A stretch of DNA of 36,733 bases from Gemmatimonadaceae bacterium (GCA_017881465.1 JADGQV010000010.1:1-36733); one strand, 5' to 3'. Counted from the first letter of the stretch, positions 1 to 8,249 are shown. Notes: generated from the sequence alone by a model not told the origin. Numbers and translations are program-made.

Positions 1-101
1 CGGGATGCGAGGTGTCAGAAGCGTAGTTGCCAGCCATTAGTAAGAGACATGCGACGTTACTATGTGGCGTTCATCGCACGGCGAAAGGGGGAACGAAGGA
101 A

Positions 102-524
102 ATGAACGACATTCTGCGTGAGCGGCTCATTCGCAAGCTCGATACGCTACCCGAGGAGAAGATCTATCAGATCCTCGATTACATCGACTTTCTGGAGTCG
201 AAGTACGCTCCGAAGCTGTCGACCGCGCCGAATCCGTTGAAGCGGTTCGCCGAGGGCGTGGAGGACACGCTGCGCGCCGGAAGAATGTCCGCCGGCGTGA
301 TCGGCGGAACGATGAGTGTGATGAACAAAGCGGTTGGTGTGGTCACCGATGTGGCGAACGCTGGCAAGTCAGTTGCAACGGAGATTGCGGGGGTTGTGTC
401 GGCGGTGACTTCTTCGAAGCCGCCAACGCGGGCGGGGCCGACCGGTCCGGCTGCGACGACAACTCCACCAGCATCACCTTCGGTCCAGAGTCCGCCGCCA
501 CAACCGGGAGATCAGCGTAAGTGA
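102..524 (+). CDS. DUF2281-like small protein, Pro/Thr-rich tail
   Basis: A 140-residue protein. The listed ORF starts at 27, but I choose the ATG at 102, which follows a purine-rich AACGAAGGA; the 25 residues upstream look non-coding. The N-terminal 35 residues (LPEEKIYQILDYIDFLESKY) resemble the DUF2281 helical module that is often found in antitoxin-like or unknown proteins. The middle (about residues 50-100) is Gly/Ala/Val-rich and could be a glycine-zipper-like amphipathic or membrane-associating segment. The last 35 residues are Pro/Thr/Ser-rich and probably disordered. Its stop overlaps the start of the DUF1232 gene (GTGA), so the two are probably cotranslated. Function unknown. Confidence 0.75.
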   Translation: MNDILRERLIRKLDTLPEEKIYQILDYIDFLESKYAPKLSTAPNPLKRFAEGVEDTLRAGRMSAGVIGGTMSVMNKAVGVVTDVANAGKSVATEIAGVVSAVTSSKPPTRAGPTGPAATTTPPASPSVQSPPPQPGDQRK

Positions 525-1051
525 AGAGTCAATCCTCGCGCTCCAGCACGGCCTCAGCACGAAAGCGGGGCACCACAGGTGGTGCCGCGGCTGCCGCTGC
601 GGCCTCGCGCGCGCGGACGCGTGCGCGCGAAGCCCGGGATGACGACCGGCCATCGGTCTCATCGCCGAGGACGGGTGCCAAGCGCACGCTGATGTCGACG
701 GTCAAGGATCTGCCGAATTTTCTGAGGCTGCTTGGTGGATTGCTGACAGATCGGCGCGTCTCGAACACCGATAAGCTCCTCGTCGCGGGTGCGATCGCGT
801 ACATCGTGATGCCGATGGACTTCATTCCGGACTACATCCCCTTCCTCGGCGAAGTGGACGATTTGTTCGTGCTCGTTCTGGCCCTCCAGCGGCTGATCGC
901 AAATGCGGGGCGGACGGTGATTCAGGATCACTGGATGGGTGATCCTGATCAGCTCAAGGAGCTGGATCTCGAGCGGGTGCTGGTTGCGGCAGCGTTCTTC
1001 CTGCCGCGCAGGATCAGACGGCGGTTGCGGACACTTGGGCGGGATTTCTAG
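521..1051 (+). CDS. DUF1232 (YkvA-like) membrane protein with Ala/Arg-rich N-terminus
   Basis: A 176-residue protein starting at a GTG that overlaps the upstream stop (GTGA); a GGGAG lies about 10 nt upstream. Residues 65-125 carry the DUF1232 signature: a hydrophobic stretch followed by MPMDFIPDYIPFLGEVDD. In YkvA-like proteins this region forms one or two membrane helices. Residues 1-56 are low-complexity, with a run of alanines and RARTRAREARD, like basic nucleic-acid or acidic-surface binding tails. A later ATG at 692 would remove this tail but has no visible ribosome-binding site. The role of DUF1232 is not established. Confidence 0.85.
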   Translation: MKSQSSRSSTASARKRGTTGGAAAAAAASRARTRAREARDDDRPSVSSPRTGAKRTLMSTVKDLPNFLRLLGGLLTDRRVSNTDKLLVAGAIAYIVMPMDFIPDYIPFLGEVDDLFVLVLALQRLIANAGRTVIQDHWMGDPDQLKELDLERVLVAAAFFLPRRIRRRLRTLGRDF

Positions 1052-1481
1052 ACCAGCCGCTCTTGTTCTGGCATCGCTCGCCCTGAGCGCTTGCCGCAGC
1101 GCCAACCCAAATGATGCGATGACGATGTCGGGAGGCTGCACGACGCACGTGCGCGCAAAAGGGCCGGCGCCGCGGCTGCCTCAGAGTCCTTCGCTGAGGA
1201 TGGGTTTCGGTGCCGTGATCGGTACTCTCGCGGATTCCGGTGGTGCGCTCCCGCACTATCCGATTCTCGCCACCACTCCTGGCGACGCTCCCGACACACC
1301 GCACGCGTCGGCGACCGCGGACAGCGTCGGAGGATTTGTGTTTGACGCCCTCCCTCCAGGGCGATACCGGCTGTTCGTCCGCGCCTTCGCACATCGTCCC
1401 GATTCGACCCAGATCGAGGTTACGGCCGGACGGGTCGATACGGTGCGTTTGTCGCCTCAGTTCTTCGAGTGTGTCCGGTAG
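1035..1481 (+). CDS. Lipoprotein with carboxypeptidase-regulatory-like domain
   Basis: The ORF track starts at 939, but the coding part most likely begins at TTG 1035. That start directly precedes a signal peptide ending in the lipobox LSAC, giving 148 residues. The start overlaps the end of the DUF1232 gene by 17 nt. The C-terminal half contains GGFVFDALPPGRYRLFVRAF followed by a beta-rich stretch, typical of CarboxypepD_reg / SdrD-B-like Ig folds that decorate secreted proteins. It is likely anchored to the outer membrane. The start codon is unusual and the ribosome-binding site is weak, so the exact start is uncertain. Substrate or partner unknown. Confidence 0.7.
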   Translation: MGGISRPAALVLASLALSACRSANPNDAMTMSGGCTTHVRAKGPAPRLPQSPSLRMGFGAVIGTLADSGGALPHYPILATTPGDAPDTPHASATADSVGGFVFDALPPGRYRLFVRAFAHRPDSTQIEVTAGRVDTVRLSPQFFECVR

Positions 1482-1658
1482 GCGCGCCAGATGTCTTCCA
1501 CAAGGATTCGAGTGGTAACATGTGGGTTGGTGGCTAGTCGCGCGCCCCGGCCTGACGTAACTTGAAGGGGACGCGCGAGCGGAAAGAGCAGAACCCTGGT
1601 CGCACATCTCGGGTGCGGCTTCGCCGCCGTCTTGCCTCATCGATTATCGAACTGACCT

Positions 1659-2114
1659 ATGGACGACCAAAACAAGCCCCTTGCCCCCTGGACCGCTTCA
1701 CGCAGCGCGAAAGAGAAGAACGTCGTGCAGCGCGCCGTCACTGCTCTGCTGGATCAGCTCGCGCCCGAGCGAGTTCTCAAGCGCGGCGATCAGCTCCAGC
1801 TCACGGTCGAACAGCACCGGACGCCAAATGGGTGCGTGTTGCAGGCACCAACGGCGGCGGTAAGCGTGTCGTGGTTCTCCAAGACGGGAAAGGATACGCC
1901 ACTGGGCGAGCTGCACGTCATCGTCTGGAGCGGCACCGTCTCTCGGCGGGGCAGAGCTGCAAACCCGGAAGGCGCCAAGATCCTGAAGGAGCTAGTGCTG
2001 CTCCCCATCGAGGCGCCACTGACCGACTACGTGTGGCGCGCGGCCGACGGAACCGAATATGACACCGCTACCCTCGCAGCGCACTGCATCGCGCTCCTGG
2101 AGGAGCAGATCTGA
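1659..2114 (+). CDS. Conserved-looking soluble protein of unknown function
   Basis: A 151-residue protein with no signal peptide or membrane segment. The composition is balanced: an N-terminal helix (KNVVQRAVTALLDQLAPERVL), a beta-rich middle with VSVSWFSK and ELHVIVWSG, and an amphipathic C-terminal helix. I recognise no family. The overlapping frame at 1562-2062 is Arg-rich and reads like a shadow, so I chose this frame. The ATG has no clear Shine-Dalgarno. The 177 bp upstream contain no other gene. Confidence 0.65.
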   Translation: MDDQNKPLAPWTASRSAKEKNVVQRAVTALLDQLAPERVLKRGDQLQLTVEQHRTPNGCVLQAPTAAVSVSWFSKTGKDTPLGELHVIVWSGTVSRRGRAANPEGAKILKELVLLPIEAPLTDYVWRAADGTEYDTATLAAHCIALLEEQI

Positions 2115-2161
2115 ATTGTTGCAGCGATGAGTGAAGGCGATCAGGCGCCGAGTTTTCACGC

Positions 2162-2166
2162 GGAGG
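2162..2166 (+). promoter_or_regulatory. Ribosome-binding site that decides the 2172 start
   Basis: GGAGG lies five nt before GTG 2172. It places the start of the small lipoprotein 15 codons inside the listed ORF, exactly at the signal peptide. Confidence 0.7.
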
Positions 2167-2171
2167 TTTTC

Positions 2172-2435
2172 GTGAGGCGTTTGGTGCTTTTCCTGGTCGT
2201 GAACGCGGGGGTGGCGCTCTTGTTCAGCGGTTGCGGCCCGCTCCCTCCCGTTATCGAGCCCGCGCCGAATGGCGCCGTAGTCCGCAGCGCTCGCATTGGC
2301 TTGTACACCAAGGCTGTCCTCACCAAGAAAGAGCCGGACACGTTGCTCGCCGAGGACGGCACTATTTGTCGGGTCCCAGCGGATCGGTTTCGGGACACCG
2401 CCGCCCATACTCTCGTCTACTGCAACTGGCAGTAG
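2172..2435 (+). CDS. Small lipoprotein of unknown function
   Basis: An 87-residue product starting at GTG 2172 behind a good GGAGG. The listed ATG at 2127 would add 15 hydrophilic residues in front of the signal peptide. The N-terminus is a classic type II signal: two arginines, a long hydrophobic core and the lipobox LFSGC. The mature part is about 65 residues, with two cysteines near the C-terminus (TICRVPADRF and YCNWQ) that could form a disulfide. A strong terminator follows 78 nt after the stop, so this closes its transcription unit. Function unknown. Confidence 0.75.
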   Translation: MRRLVLFLVVNAGVALLFSGCGPLPPVIEPAPNGAVVRSARIGLYTKAVLTKKEPDTLLAEDGTICRVPADRFRDTAAHTLVYCNWQ

Positions 2436-2513
2436 TACCGCACTCCGGAGCGCGTCCAGACACTTCCTGAGATCGCGACAGCGAAGATCTCGAAAAAAGA
2501 ACGGAAGACGAAC

Positions 2514-2553
2514 GGCCCGGGGCCATCAGCTTTATAGCCGATGGCCCCGGGCC
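2514..2553 (+). terminator. Rho-independent-type terminator
   Basis: A perfect 14-bp inverted repeat (GGCCCGGGGCCATC / GATGGCCCCGGGCC) with a further 3 bp pairing inside after one mismatch, leaving a 4-nt TTAT loop. A T-rich tail (AGTATTCTTTCTT) follows. It lies between the small lipoprotein and the gene at 2708 and would end plus-strand transcription. It is by far the strongest hairpin I found in the window. Confidence 0.85.
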
Positions 2554-2620
2554 AGTATTCTTTCTTGTGGTGTCCTACACTCATCCTCCGCATCACCGAC
2601 ATGGACCACTTTCCACGCGC

Positions 2621-2638
2621 ATACGTCGTTTGACGTAT
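2621..2638. promoter_or_regulatory. Perfect palindrome, possible operator
   Basis: ATACGTC-GTTT-GACGTAT is a perfect 7-bp inverted repeat with a 4-nt spacer, 70 nt upstream of the ATG at 2708. It is A/T-bordered in an otherwise GC-rich region and not followed by a T tract, so an operator for a dimeric regulator is more likely than a terminator. No regulator is encoded next to it. Confidence 0.35.
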
Positions 2639-2707
2639 TTGGCGTCGGCCTCCCGAAGTGCACCTTGATCTCTCCCGTTCAACTGACACCGAGAGATAGA
2701 GGTCGCA

Positions 2708-3208
2708 ATGAAGGCACTTGTTGTTGTTCTGATTGCTGCAGCCTGGACGTCACCGCTCACTGCCCAGGACAGTACCCGGGCGGCCGCTGACTCGGCGGTA
2801 GCGCCGCAGACACATCTTTACCGCAGTCCCCGCCGCGCTCTGATTCTCGGGAGTTTGATTCCCGGGGCAGGGCATATCTACGCCGGAGAGTACTGGCACG
2901 GGGTCGTGAACTACGAAACGACGGTCGCAGGGATAGGAGGCGGCCTGCTGACGTTCATGATAGACAGGTGCAGCTTCAACTTAGATCCCGAGTGTGATCC
3001 CGGCCCGCAATGGCCTCATCGGGTGCTCGGGGTGACGATGGTTGGACTCGGTTTTTGGCGGTGGATATCAAGTGCGCGTGACGCATCGCGTGCCGCGGAG
3101 CGCGCGAATGAAAGGCACCGTCGCAAAATTGCAAAAGCCAAGCCGATCATCGAGGCCCCTGTTGGGTTGCACGGCAACTGGCGCGCGGGCGTTGCGATCC
3201 CCTGGTAG
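2708..3208 (+). CDS. DUF5683-like exported/membrane protein
   Basis: A 166-residue protein with a ribosome-binding site (AGAGG, 5 nt spacing). It has a cleavable signal peptide (ending about SPLTAQ). The motif LGSLIPGAGHIYAGEYWHG resembles the PGLGQ-Y-G-Y-KG pattern of DUF5683-type membrane proteins. Two hydrophobic segments follow: about residues 70-88 and, after an Asp/Pro/Cys-rich loop with two cysteines, about 105-122. The C-terminus is basic (RANERHRRKIAKAK). Membrane location is well supported; the role is unknown. It is flanked by a terminator upstream and a 90-nt gap downstream, so it may be monocistronic. Confidence 0.75.
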   Translation: MKALVVVLIAAAWTSPLTAQDSTRAAADSAVAPQTHLYRSPRRALILGSLIPGAGHIYAGEYWHGVVNYETTVAGIGGGLLTFMIDRCSFNLDPECDPGPQWPHRVLGVTMVGLGFWRWISSARDASRAAERANERHRRKIAKAKPIIEAPVGLHGNWRAGVAIPW

Positions 3209-3298
3209 GATTCCGCCTCATACCTGACGGACCGGGCGGCTGACGATAACTTCCTGCATCGTTCGCCAATCTCTCAGGCATCCTAGAAGGGAGCCAAC

Positions 3299-4060
3299 GT
3301 GAAGAATTACCTGCGCGCGGTCGTTCTCGTTTTGTTCATGTCATCAGCCGCGGGTGCTCAGTCCACGCAGCCGGCTCAACCGACCGCCGAGGAAATTGCC
3401 CAGCGCCAATTGGCGCAGGATGACAAACTCCGGAACGATTGGGCGAATCTCCAGAAATACCGCGAAGCGAACGCCAAACTCTCCCCAGCCGTGAATGACG
3501 AAAACCGCGTAGTCTTCCTCGGCAACTCGATCACCGAGGGATGGGCGCCCTACTTCGCCACCATGTTCCCGGGTAAGCCGTACATCGGCCGTGGCATTGG
3601 CGGTCAGACGACGCCCCAGATGCTCGTCCGCTTCCGGCAGGACGTAATCGACCTCAAACCCAAAGTCGTGGTGGTCCTCGCGGGCACCAACGACATCGCG
3701 GGAAACACCGGGCCCTCTACAATCGAGATGATCGAGGAAAACCTCGCCTCTATGGCGGAGCTGGCGAGCGCGAACGGAATTCGCGTGGTGCTCTCGTCCG
3801 TGCTCCCCGTCTACGACTATCCGTGGAAACCGGGCTTGCAGCCGGCGCCGAAGATCATCGCGCTCAACCACTGGATGAAGGACTACGCCCGCGAACACGG
3901 CGCTGTGTATCTCGACTACCACTCCGCTATGGCCGACGCGCGCGGGGGAATGCGCAGCGAGCTGTCGCCCGACGGAGTTCACCCGAATGAGACCGGCTAC
4001 CGAGTCATGGCGCCTCTCGCAGAGCGGGCAATCGCGGACGCATTGGGCAAAAAACGGTAG
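3299..4060 (+). CDS. Secreted SGNH/GDSL-family hydrolase
   Basis: A 253-residue protein starting at GTG 3299 behind AGAAGGGAG. A signal peptide ends near SSAAGAQ. The SGNH blocks are clear: block I FLGNSITEG with the nucleophile at about S77, block II RGIGGQTT with the conserved Gly, block III VVVLAGTNDI with Asn, and block V SPDGVHPNETG with the Asp-His pair. The family deacylates or de-esterifies lipids and carbohydrates; the spacing resembles carbohydrate-esterase-like members with the GGQTT loop. The likely location is periplasm or outside the cell. It ends only 16 nt from the convergent transporter gene, so there is little room for a terminator. Confidence 0.9.
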   Translation: MKNYLRAVVLVLFMSSAAGAQSTQPAQPTAEEIAQRQLAQDDKLRNDWANLQKYREANAKLSPAVNDENRVVFLGNSITEGWAPYFATMFPGKPYIGRGIGGQTTPQMLVRFRQDVIDLKPKVVVVLAGTNDIAGNTGPSTIEMIEENLASMAELASANGIRVVLSSVLPVYDYPWKPGLQPAPKIIALNHWMKDYAREHGAVYLDYHSAMADARGGMRSELSPDGVHPNETGYRVMAPLAERAIADALGKKR

Positions 4061-4076
4061 TCGCGACTCGACCCGC

Positions 4077-5393
4077 TCAGTTAAATCGCGTCGCCGTCCA
4101 GAGCGACACGCCCGCTACCGCCAACATTCCGAGCGTCACGATCGCCAGCACGGCAGCCCACACCCACGCGAACGCGATCTGCGGCGCCCGCGCCACCAGC
4201 GCAAAACCGATGATTGTCGCCGTCGCCACGCTCACCACGAGCCAGTCTATCCAGGTCCGCCCGCGGACGATCGAGCTCGCGTCCTCGCCCGCGATTCGCG
4301 ATCGCGTGTATTCGGGATCGACTCCGTAGCGCGCACCCTCGGTCGCTGCCGCCTTCTGCCAGCTCACGTGCTCGCTCCGACTCACCGACGACAGCGCGAT
4401 GACCCCGGCGCCGACCGCCATCACGACCGAGCCGCCGATGACCTGCGCCAACACCGAGTGGGAAGCGCCCCGCAGCTCGCCGAAAACGAGAATCCCCCAC
4501 AGTAGTCCCCACAACTGATTCGTGTTCGAGAGAGGAATGCCGCGCGTGATCCCCGCGTACTTGACGGCGTACTGTTGAAACAGATCTCCGACGACCCACA
4601 CGAAACCGCCGGCCAGGAGCCAGAAAAGCACGTGGCGCGCACCTGAGAGCTGGCTCCAGAGCGGACTCACGCCGCCCGAATATGTGACGGCAAGCGCCGT
4701 CATCATCCCCAGCTCTCCAACGGTGAAGAACGTGATGAAGGAGAGCGGACTCATCCCCGTGAGATAGGCCTTGCGATACGGGATGTACATCGTCCCCCAC
4801 AGCACACCGGCGCCCAGGGCGGCGGCGACTCCACGAGCCGCATCGCGCGCCGGCACTTGCGCAGCGGATGCAATCGCCAGCGCGGTCGCCCCAGCGAACA
4901 TGAGCCCAGCACCCCCGAGCACCCCCACCCAGCGGCGCCAATCCGCGCCCCGCAGCTCCTGGAAGAAGAGAATGCCCCAGAAGATTCCGAGCAGGCTGTT
5001 GCTGTTCCACAGCGGGAAAGCGATGCTCAGTCCGACATCGCGCACGGCAAAAATCGCGAGCGTATTTGCAACCGCCCACAGGCAGCCCGCGAGCACTGCC
5101 CACACAATGAGGTGGGGTGCCTGCCGAAGATCTGCCGCGACGTACGACGTTCCCTGGATCAGGGCCGGCAACGTCCACCGCGCCAGAAAGACACCGATCA
5201 CCATGCTGAGCGAGATCACCACTGGCGAGAGCCCAAGCGTCACCAGCTTGGTCGGCGCTTCGGCGGCACCGAGCCACGCCCCGGCTGTAAGTCCACAGAG
5301 CATTCCCACGCTCTGCAGAGTGCGGAGACGGCGAGCGTCCAGTGCGCCCGGCGCAGCGGCGCCGCGAGACTCCTCAGTCCTGATTGCGCTCAA
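4077..5393 (-). CDS. GRP/DMT-type sugar or metabolite transporter, internally duplicated
   Basis: A 438-residue polytopic membrane protein with about ten to twelve hydrophobic segments. It contains two related halves: PLWNSNSLLGIFWGILFFQE is echoed later by PLSNTNQLWGLLWGILVFGE, each followed by LRGA. That pattern fits the glucose/ribose porter (GRP) and rhamnose-transport side of the drug/metabolite transporter superfamily. Usual members are about 300 residues. This one has an extra C-terminal linker (about 335-385) and two further membrane helices. The start is a TTG overlapping the stop of the microprotein gene (TTGA); M31 is an alternative. Substrate unknown; sugar uptake is an inference. 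Confidence 0.8.
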   Translation of the reverse strand: MSAIRTEESRGAAAPGALDARRLRTLQSVGMLCGLTAGAWLGAAEAPTKLVTLGLSPVVISLSMVIGVFLARWTLPALIQGTSYVAADLRQAPHLIVWAVLAGCLWAVANTLAIFAVRDVGLSIAFPLWNSNSLLGIFWGILFFQELRGADWRRWVGVLGGAGLMFAGATALAIASAAQVPARDAARGVAAALGAGVLWGTMYIPYRKAYLTGMSPLSFITFFTVGELGMMTALAVTYSGGVSPLWSQLSGARHVLFWLLAGGFVWVVGDLFQQYAVKYAGITRGIPLSNTNQLWGLLWGILVFGELRGASHSVLAQVIGGSVVMAVGAGVIALSSVSRSEHVSWQKAAATEGARYGVDPEYTRSRIAGEDASSIVRGRTWIDWLVVSVATATIIGFALVARAPQIAFAWVWAAVLAIVTLGMLAVAGVSLWTATRFN

Positions 5394-5515
5394 GAAATCC
5401 AGCGCAGCACGAGAAGTCCGGCGGCGAGCACCGCCACCGGCACCCAGAATTGCACATCACGCAGGACGAGACCCAGCCAGCTACTCGATTGCTGCTCACG
5501 GCGATTGTCGCTCAT
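5390..5515 (-). CDS. 41-residue membrane microprotein coupled to transporter
   Basis: The listed ORF starts at 5686, but its first 57 residues look non-coding. From ATG 5515 the product is MSDNRREQQSSSW followed by a single transmembrane helix (FWVPVAVLAAGLLVLRW). The stop codon overlaps the TTG start of the transporter, so the two would be translationally coupled. A weak GAGG precedes the ATG. A single-pass microprotein next to a transporter could be an accessory subunit, but that is inference. It could also be chance. Confidence 0.5.
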   Translation of the reverse strand: MSDNRREQQSSSWLGLVLRDVQFWVPVAVLAAGLLVLRWIS

Positions 5516-5605
5516 TGGCCTCACTTTGGCGGTCGGCGGGCAATACTGGCCAGGACTGGCGCCATCGCGCAAGACCTGATCACATTGAGTCGTCACTATC
5601 ACCCA

Positions 5606-5610
5606 CGGAG
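5606..5610 (+). promoter_or_regulatory. Ribosome-binding site deciding the TTG start of the DinB-like gene
   Basis: CGGAG with a 6-nt spacer precedes TTG 5617. It explains why the real gene starts inside the 446-residue listed ORF, whose upstream part is antisense to the transporter. Confidence 0.6.
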
Positions 5611-5616
5611 CTCCCA

Positions 5617-6111
5617 TTGAGTAACAAGGAAGACTGGCGCGCGATCGTCGCCTCATCGCTGAATTGGGAGCAGTCGCACTCGTCACTGGAGAACGCGCTC
5701 AAGGGACTTCCCCCCGAGCTCCGCGGCAGGCGACCGAACGGATTACCACACTCAGCGTGGGAGCTGCTCGAGCATATTCGAATCACGCAGCACGATCTGC
5801 TCGATTTCGTCCAGAATCCGGACTACGAGGAAAAGCTCAAATGGCCTGACGACTACTGGCCGCCCAGCGCCGCGCCGGCGAGCGAGAAGGCGTGGAACGA
5901 GAGCGTCTCCGGGTGGAAGAAGGATCGAATGGCGTTCGAGCGCTTCACCACTGACGGCAAGCTGGATCTCACGACGAAGATCCCTCGCGGAACCGGACAG
6001 ACCTATCTGCGAACCGTGCTCGTCGCCGTCACTCACGCTTCCTACCATCTCGCGCAGATCATCACCGTCCGGCAACTTCTCGGAGCGTGGCCGCCGCCCA
6101 AGGCCAAGTAG
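5617..6111 (+). CDS. DinB/YfiT-like four-helix metal-binding protein
   Basis: A 164-residue protein starting at TTG 5617, the upstream part of the listed ORF being a shadow. The DinB-like pattern is visible: an early helix with [20 protein letters not shown], which supplies a histidine, and a late helix with [10 protein letters not shown], which supplies the HxxxH pair that binds a divalent metal. DinB-fold proteins include thiol-dependent transferases and many of unknown activity. Its stop is directly followed by the GTG of the phosphatase gene, with no spacer, suggesting coupled translation. The specific reaction is not predictable from sequence. Confidence 0.85.
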   Translation: MSNKEDWRAIVASSLNWEQSHSSLENALKGLPPELRGRRPNGLPHSAWELLEHIRITQHDLLDFVQNPDYEEKLKWPDDYWPPSAAPASEKAWNESVSGWKKDRMAFERFTTDGKLDLTTKIPRGTGQTYLRTVLVAVTHASYHLAQIITVRQLLGAWPPPKAK

Positions 6112-6576
6112 GTGCGCAGGAAGGCGGAAAACCGGCGGGCGCCGAAAGCAAAGTCGGCCCCCGAGCTCGTAGTGCTCTCGCGCGAAAAGGCCGAGCGTTA
6201 CGAGCCGAGTCTGAAAGAGATCTGTATCTCGATCTCGGACCCGGACGCCAAGCCCGCCGACGTCTCGGCGCGGTTCGTGGCGGTGTTGAGGCTCCATTTC
6301 GACGACGTTACACAGCGCGGCGAGCCATCGGACATTCTCTTCGCGCAGGACCACGCAGGCGCGATCACGGAGTTCCTCGACAAATGGCCGGACGCCGAAC
6401 GCGTGATGGTGCACTGCAACATGGGTGTGAGCCGTTCGCCGGGCGTGGCCCTCGGACTTTGCGATGCGCGCGGCTGGGCGACGGCGGCACTGGAGAGGTC
6501 GCATCCTGGCTGGAACCAGCTGGTGCGCACCATGATGCGCCAGGCGGCAACAAACAATCCTCGGAGATCGACATAA
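6112..6576 (+). CDS. Tyrosine/dual-specificity phosphatase-like protein
   Basis: A 154-residue protein starting at GTG 6112 immediately after the DinB-like stop. It contains the cysteine-phosphatase P-loop: [16 protein letters not shown] fits HC(X)5R(S/T), with C102 as nucleophile and R108 binding phosphate. The preceding [12 protein letters not shown] segment may supply the general acid in the usual WPD-like position. The first 20 residues are basic ([14 protein letters not shown]). The compact size suggests a cytosolic protein. The target could be phosphotyrosine or a small phosphorylated metabolite; neither is shown. The stop overlaps the proposed guaB start (TAATG). Confidence 0.8.
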   Translation: MRRKAENRRAPKAKSAPELVVLSREKAERYEPSLKEICISISDPDAKPADVSARFVAVLRLHFDDVTQRGEPSDILFAQDHAGAITEFLDKWPDAERVMVHCNMGVSRSPGVALGLCDARGWATAALERSHPGWNQLVRTMMRQAATNNPRRST

Positions 6577-8192
6577 TGCCTCGCGCCCAGTCCGGCGGCT
6601 CCTCTGGACGCAAGCCGCACAATGCCATACATTTAGCTATGGTAACCACAACTCGGCCATCGAGTAAGCCCGCCTCTCCGGCAAAAACCGGAAGCGGGCT
6701 TTCGCGCATCAAGGCCTCGGCGGCCGCCGAACAAGGGCTACACCGAGTCAGAAACGATGTCGTTCTGACCTTCGATGACGTGCTGCTGACGCCACGTCAT
6801 TCGCTCGTCCACCCCAAGGACGTGAGCACGGGCTCGCTGTTCACCCGCGGCATCCCGCTCAACGTCCCCTTCGCTTCCGCCGCCATGGACACGGTCACCG
6901 AGTCCGACATGGCAATGGCGATGGCCAGGGCAGGTGGAATCGGCGTCATTCACAAGAACATGTCCATCGATCGGCAGGCCGCCGAGGTGGATCGGGTGAA
7001 GAGATCGGAGAGCGGAATGATCCTGAATCCGATCACGCTCTCACCCGATGGAACGCTCCGCGAAGCCGTCGCGCTGATGAAGCGCTTCAAGATCTCCGGC
7101 GTTCCCATCGTGGACCGCGACGACAGGCTCGTTGGAATCATCACCAATCGCGACCTCCAGTTCGAGCGCAACCTCGATCGTTTGCTCCGTGAGGCGATGA
7201 CGTCGAAAAACCTCGTCACCGCCCCCGTCGGCACCACGCTTGACGAAGCCGAAGCCATACTCGGGAAGCACCGCATCGAGAAGCTTCCCGTCGTCGACGA
7301 GCAGGGAATCCTCCGCGGGCTGATCACGGTCAAGGACATCCACAAGCGCCGCGATTTCCCCCACGCCAACAAGGATCAGCACGGACGGCTTCGCGTCGCG
7401 GCGGCCATCGGCGCGGCGAATTATCGCGATCGGGCGCGCGCGCTGGTTGATGCCGGCGTCGATGTACTGATCGTCGACACCGCGCACGGGCACTCCGAGG
7501 GAGTACTCGAAGCAACATCGATCGTTCGCGAGATGTTTCCGGATGTGCAGCTCGTCGCCGGCAATATCGGAACGCGCGCGGGCGCACGGGCGCTGGTCGA
7601 GCGTGGGGTGGATGCGGTGAAAGTCGGTGTCGGACCTGGGTCCATCTGCACGACGCGCATCGTCACAGGCGTCGGAGTTCCCCAGCTCACCGCGATCTTC
7701 GATGCGGTCGAGGGCGCGGGTGACATTCCGGTGATCGCCGACGGTGGAATCAAATATTCCGGCGACATCGTGAAAGCGCTGGCGGCGGGCGCATCCAGCG
7801 TGATGATGGGATCGATGCTCGCTGGCACCGAGGAGAGTCCGGGTGAATCGCTCCTCCTCGAGGGCCGCCGTTTCAAGATGATTCGCGGCATGGGCAGTCT
7901 CTCCGCGATGCAGGATGGAAGCGCCGACCGGTATTTTCAGGAAGGGGAGATGTCCGCCAAGAAGCTGGTACCAGAGGGAATCGAGGGGCGTGTTCCATAC
8001 AAGGGTCCGGTGAGCGACGTGCTGTTCCAGATGGTGGGCGGCCTCCGCAGCGGAATGGGATACGTCGGGTGCGCCGACATCGAACAGCTCCGCACCGAAT
8101 CGGAGTTCGTCCGGATCACCGCCGCCGGGCTTCGCGAATCCCATCCCCACGACGTCACGATTACGCGCGAGTCGCCCAACTACTCGCTGTAG
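6576..8192 (+). CDS. guaB: IMP dehydrogenase
   Basis: Converts IMP to XMP with NAD+, the committed step of guanine nucleotide synthesis. The family signature is unmistakable: [13 protein letters not shown] at the start of the barrel, two CBS domains at about residues 150-260, the loop [15 protein letters not shown] with the catalytic Cys (about residue 358), DGGIKYSGD, and the flap sequence [20 protein letters not shown]. The listed ORF starts at 6087 inside the upstream genes. I choose ATG 6576, which forms TAATG with the phosphatase stop and has GGAG 9 nt upstream. ATG 6639 (517 residues) is a plausible alternative, since the first 40-60 residues are low-complexity. Confidence 0.97.
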   Translation: MPRAQSGGSSGRKPHNAIHLAMVTTTRPSSKPASPAKTGSGLSRIKASAAAEQGLHRVRNDVVLTFDDVLLTPRHSLVHPKDVSTGSLFTRGIPLNVPFASAAMDTVTESDMAMAMARAGGIGVIHKNMSIDRQAAEVDRVKRSESGMILNPITLSPDGTLREAVALMKRFKISGVPIVDRDDRLVGIITNRDLQFERNLDRLLREAMTSKNLVTAPVGTTLDEAEAILGKHRIEKLPVVDEQGILRGLITVKDIHKRRDFPHANKDQHGRLRVAAAIGAANYRDRARALVDAGVDVLIVDTAHGHSEGVLEATSIVREMFPDVQLVAGNIGTRAGARALVERGVDAVKVGVGPGSICTTRIVTGVGVPQLTAIFDAVEGAGDIPVIADGGIKYSGDIVKALAAGASSVMMGSMLAGTEESPGESLLLEGRRFKMIRGMGSLSAMQDGSADRYFQEGEMSAKKLVPEGIEGRVPYKGPVSDVLFQMVGGLRSGMGYVGCADIEQLRTESEFVRITAAGLRESHPHDVTITRESPNYSL

Positions 8193-8249
8193 ATTTCCTT
8201 GACATTGCTTCACGCGTCAACACAACTTCTGGCGCCCCTGCAGTGTGGA

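Noticed and set aside
58-63. TACTAT as a -10 box before the first gene
   Set aside because: No -35 match at proper spacing; too weak to annotate.
1562-2062. 166-residue ORF overlapping the 1659 gene
   Set aside because: Extremely Arg-rich and without hydrophobic core; the 1659 frame is far more protein-like.
2469-2491. GAGATC/GATCTC inverted repeat followed by an A tract
   Set aside because: Short stem with an 11-nt loop; the A tract is on the wrong side for a minus-strand terminator, and the real terminator is just downstream.
4771-5616. N-terminal 282 codons of the 446-residue ORF
   Set aside because: They run antisense to the transporter and the microprotein; the DinB-like protein starts at TTG 5617 with its own ribosome-binding site.
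8199-8204. TTGACA as a -35 box before the permease
   Set aside because: No acceptable -10 hexamer at 16-18 bp spacing.
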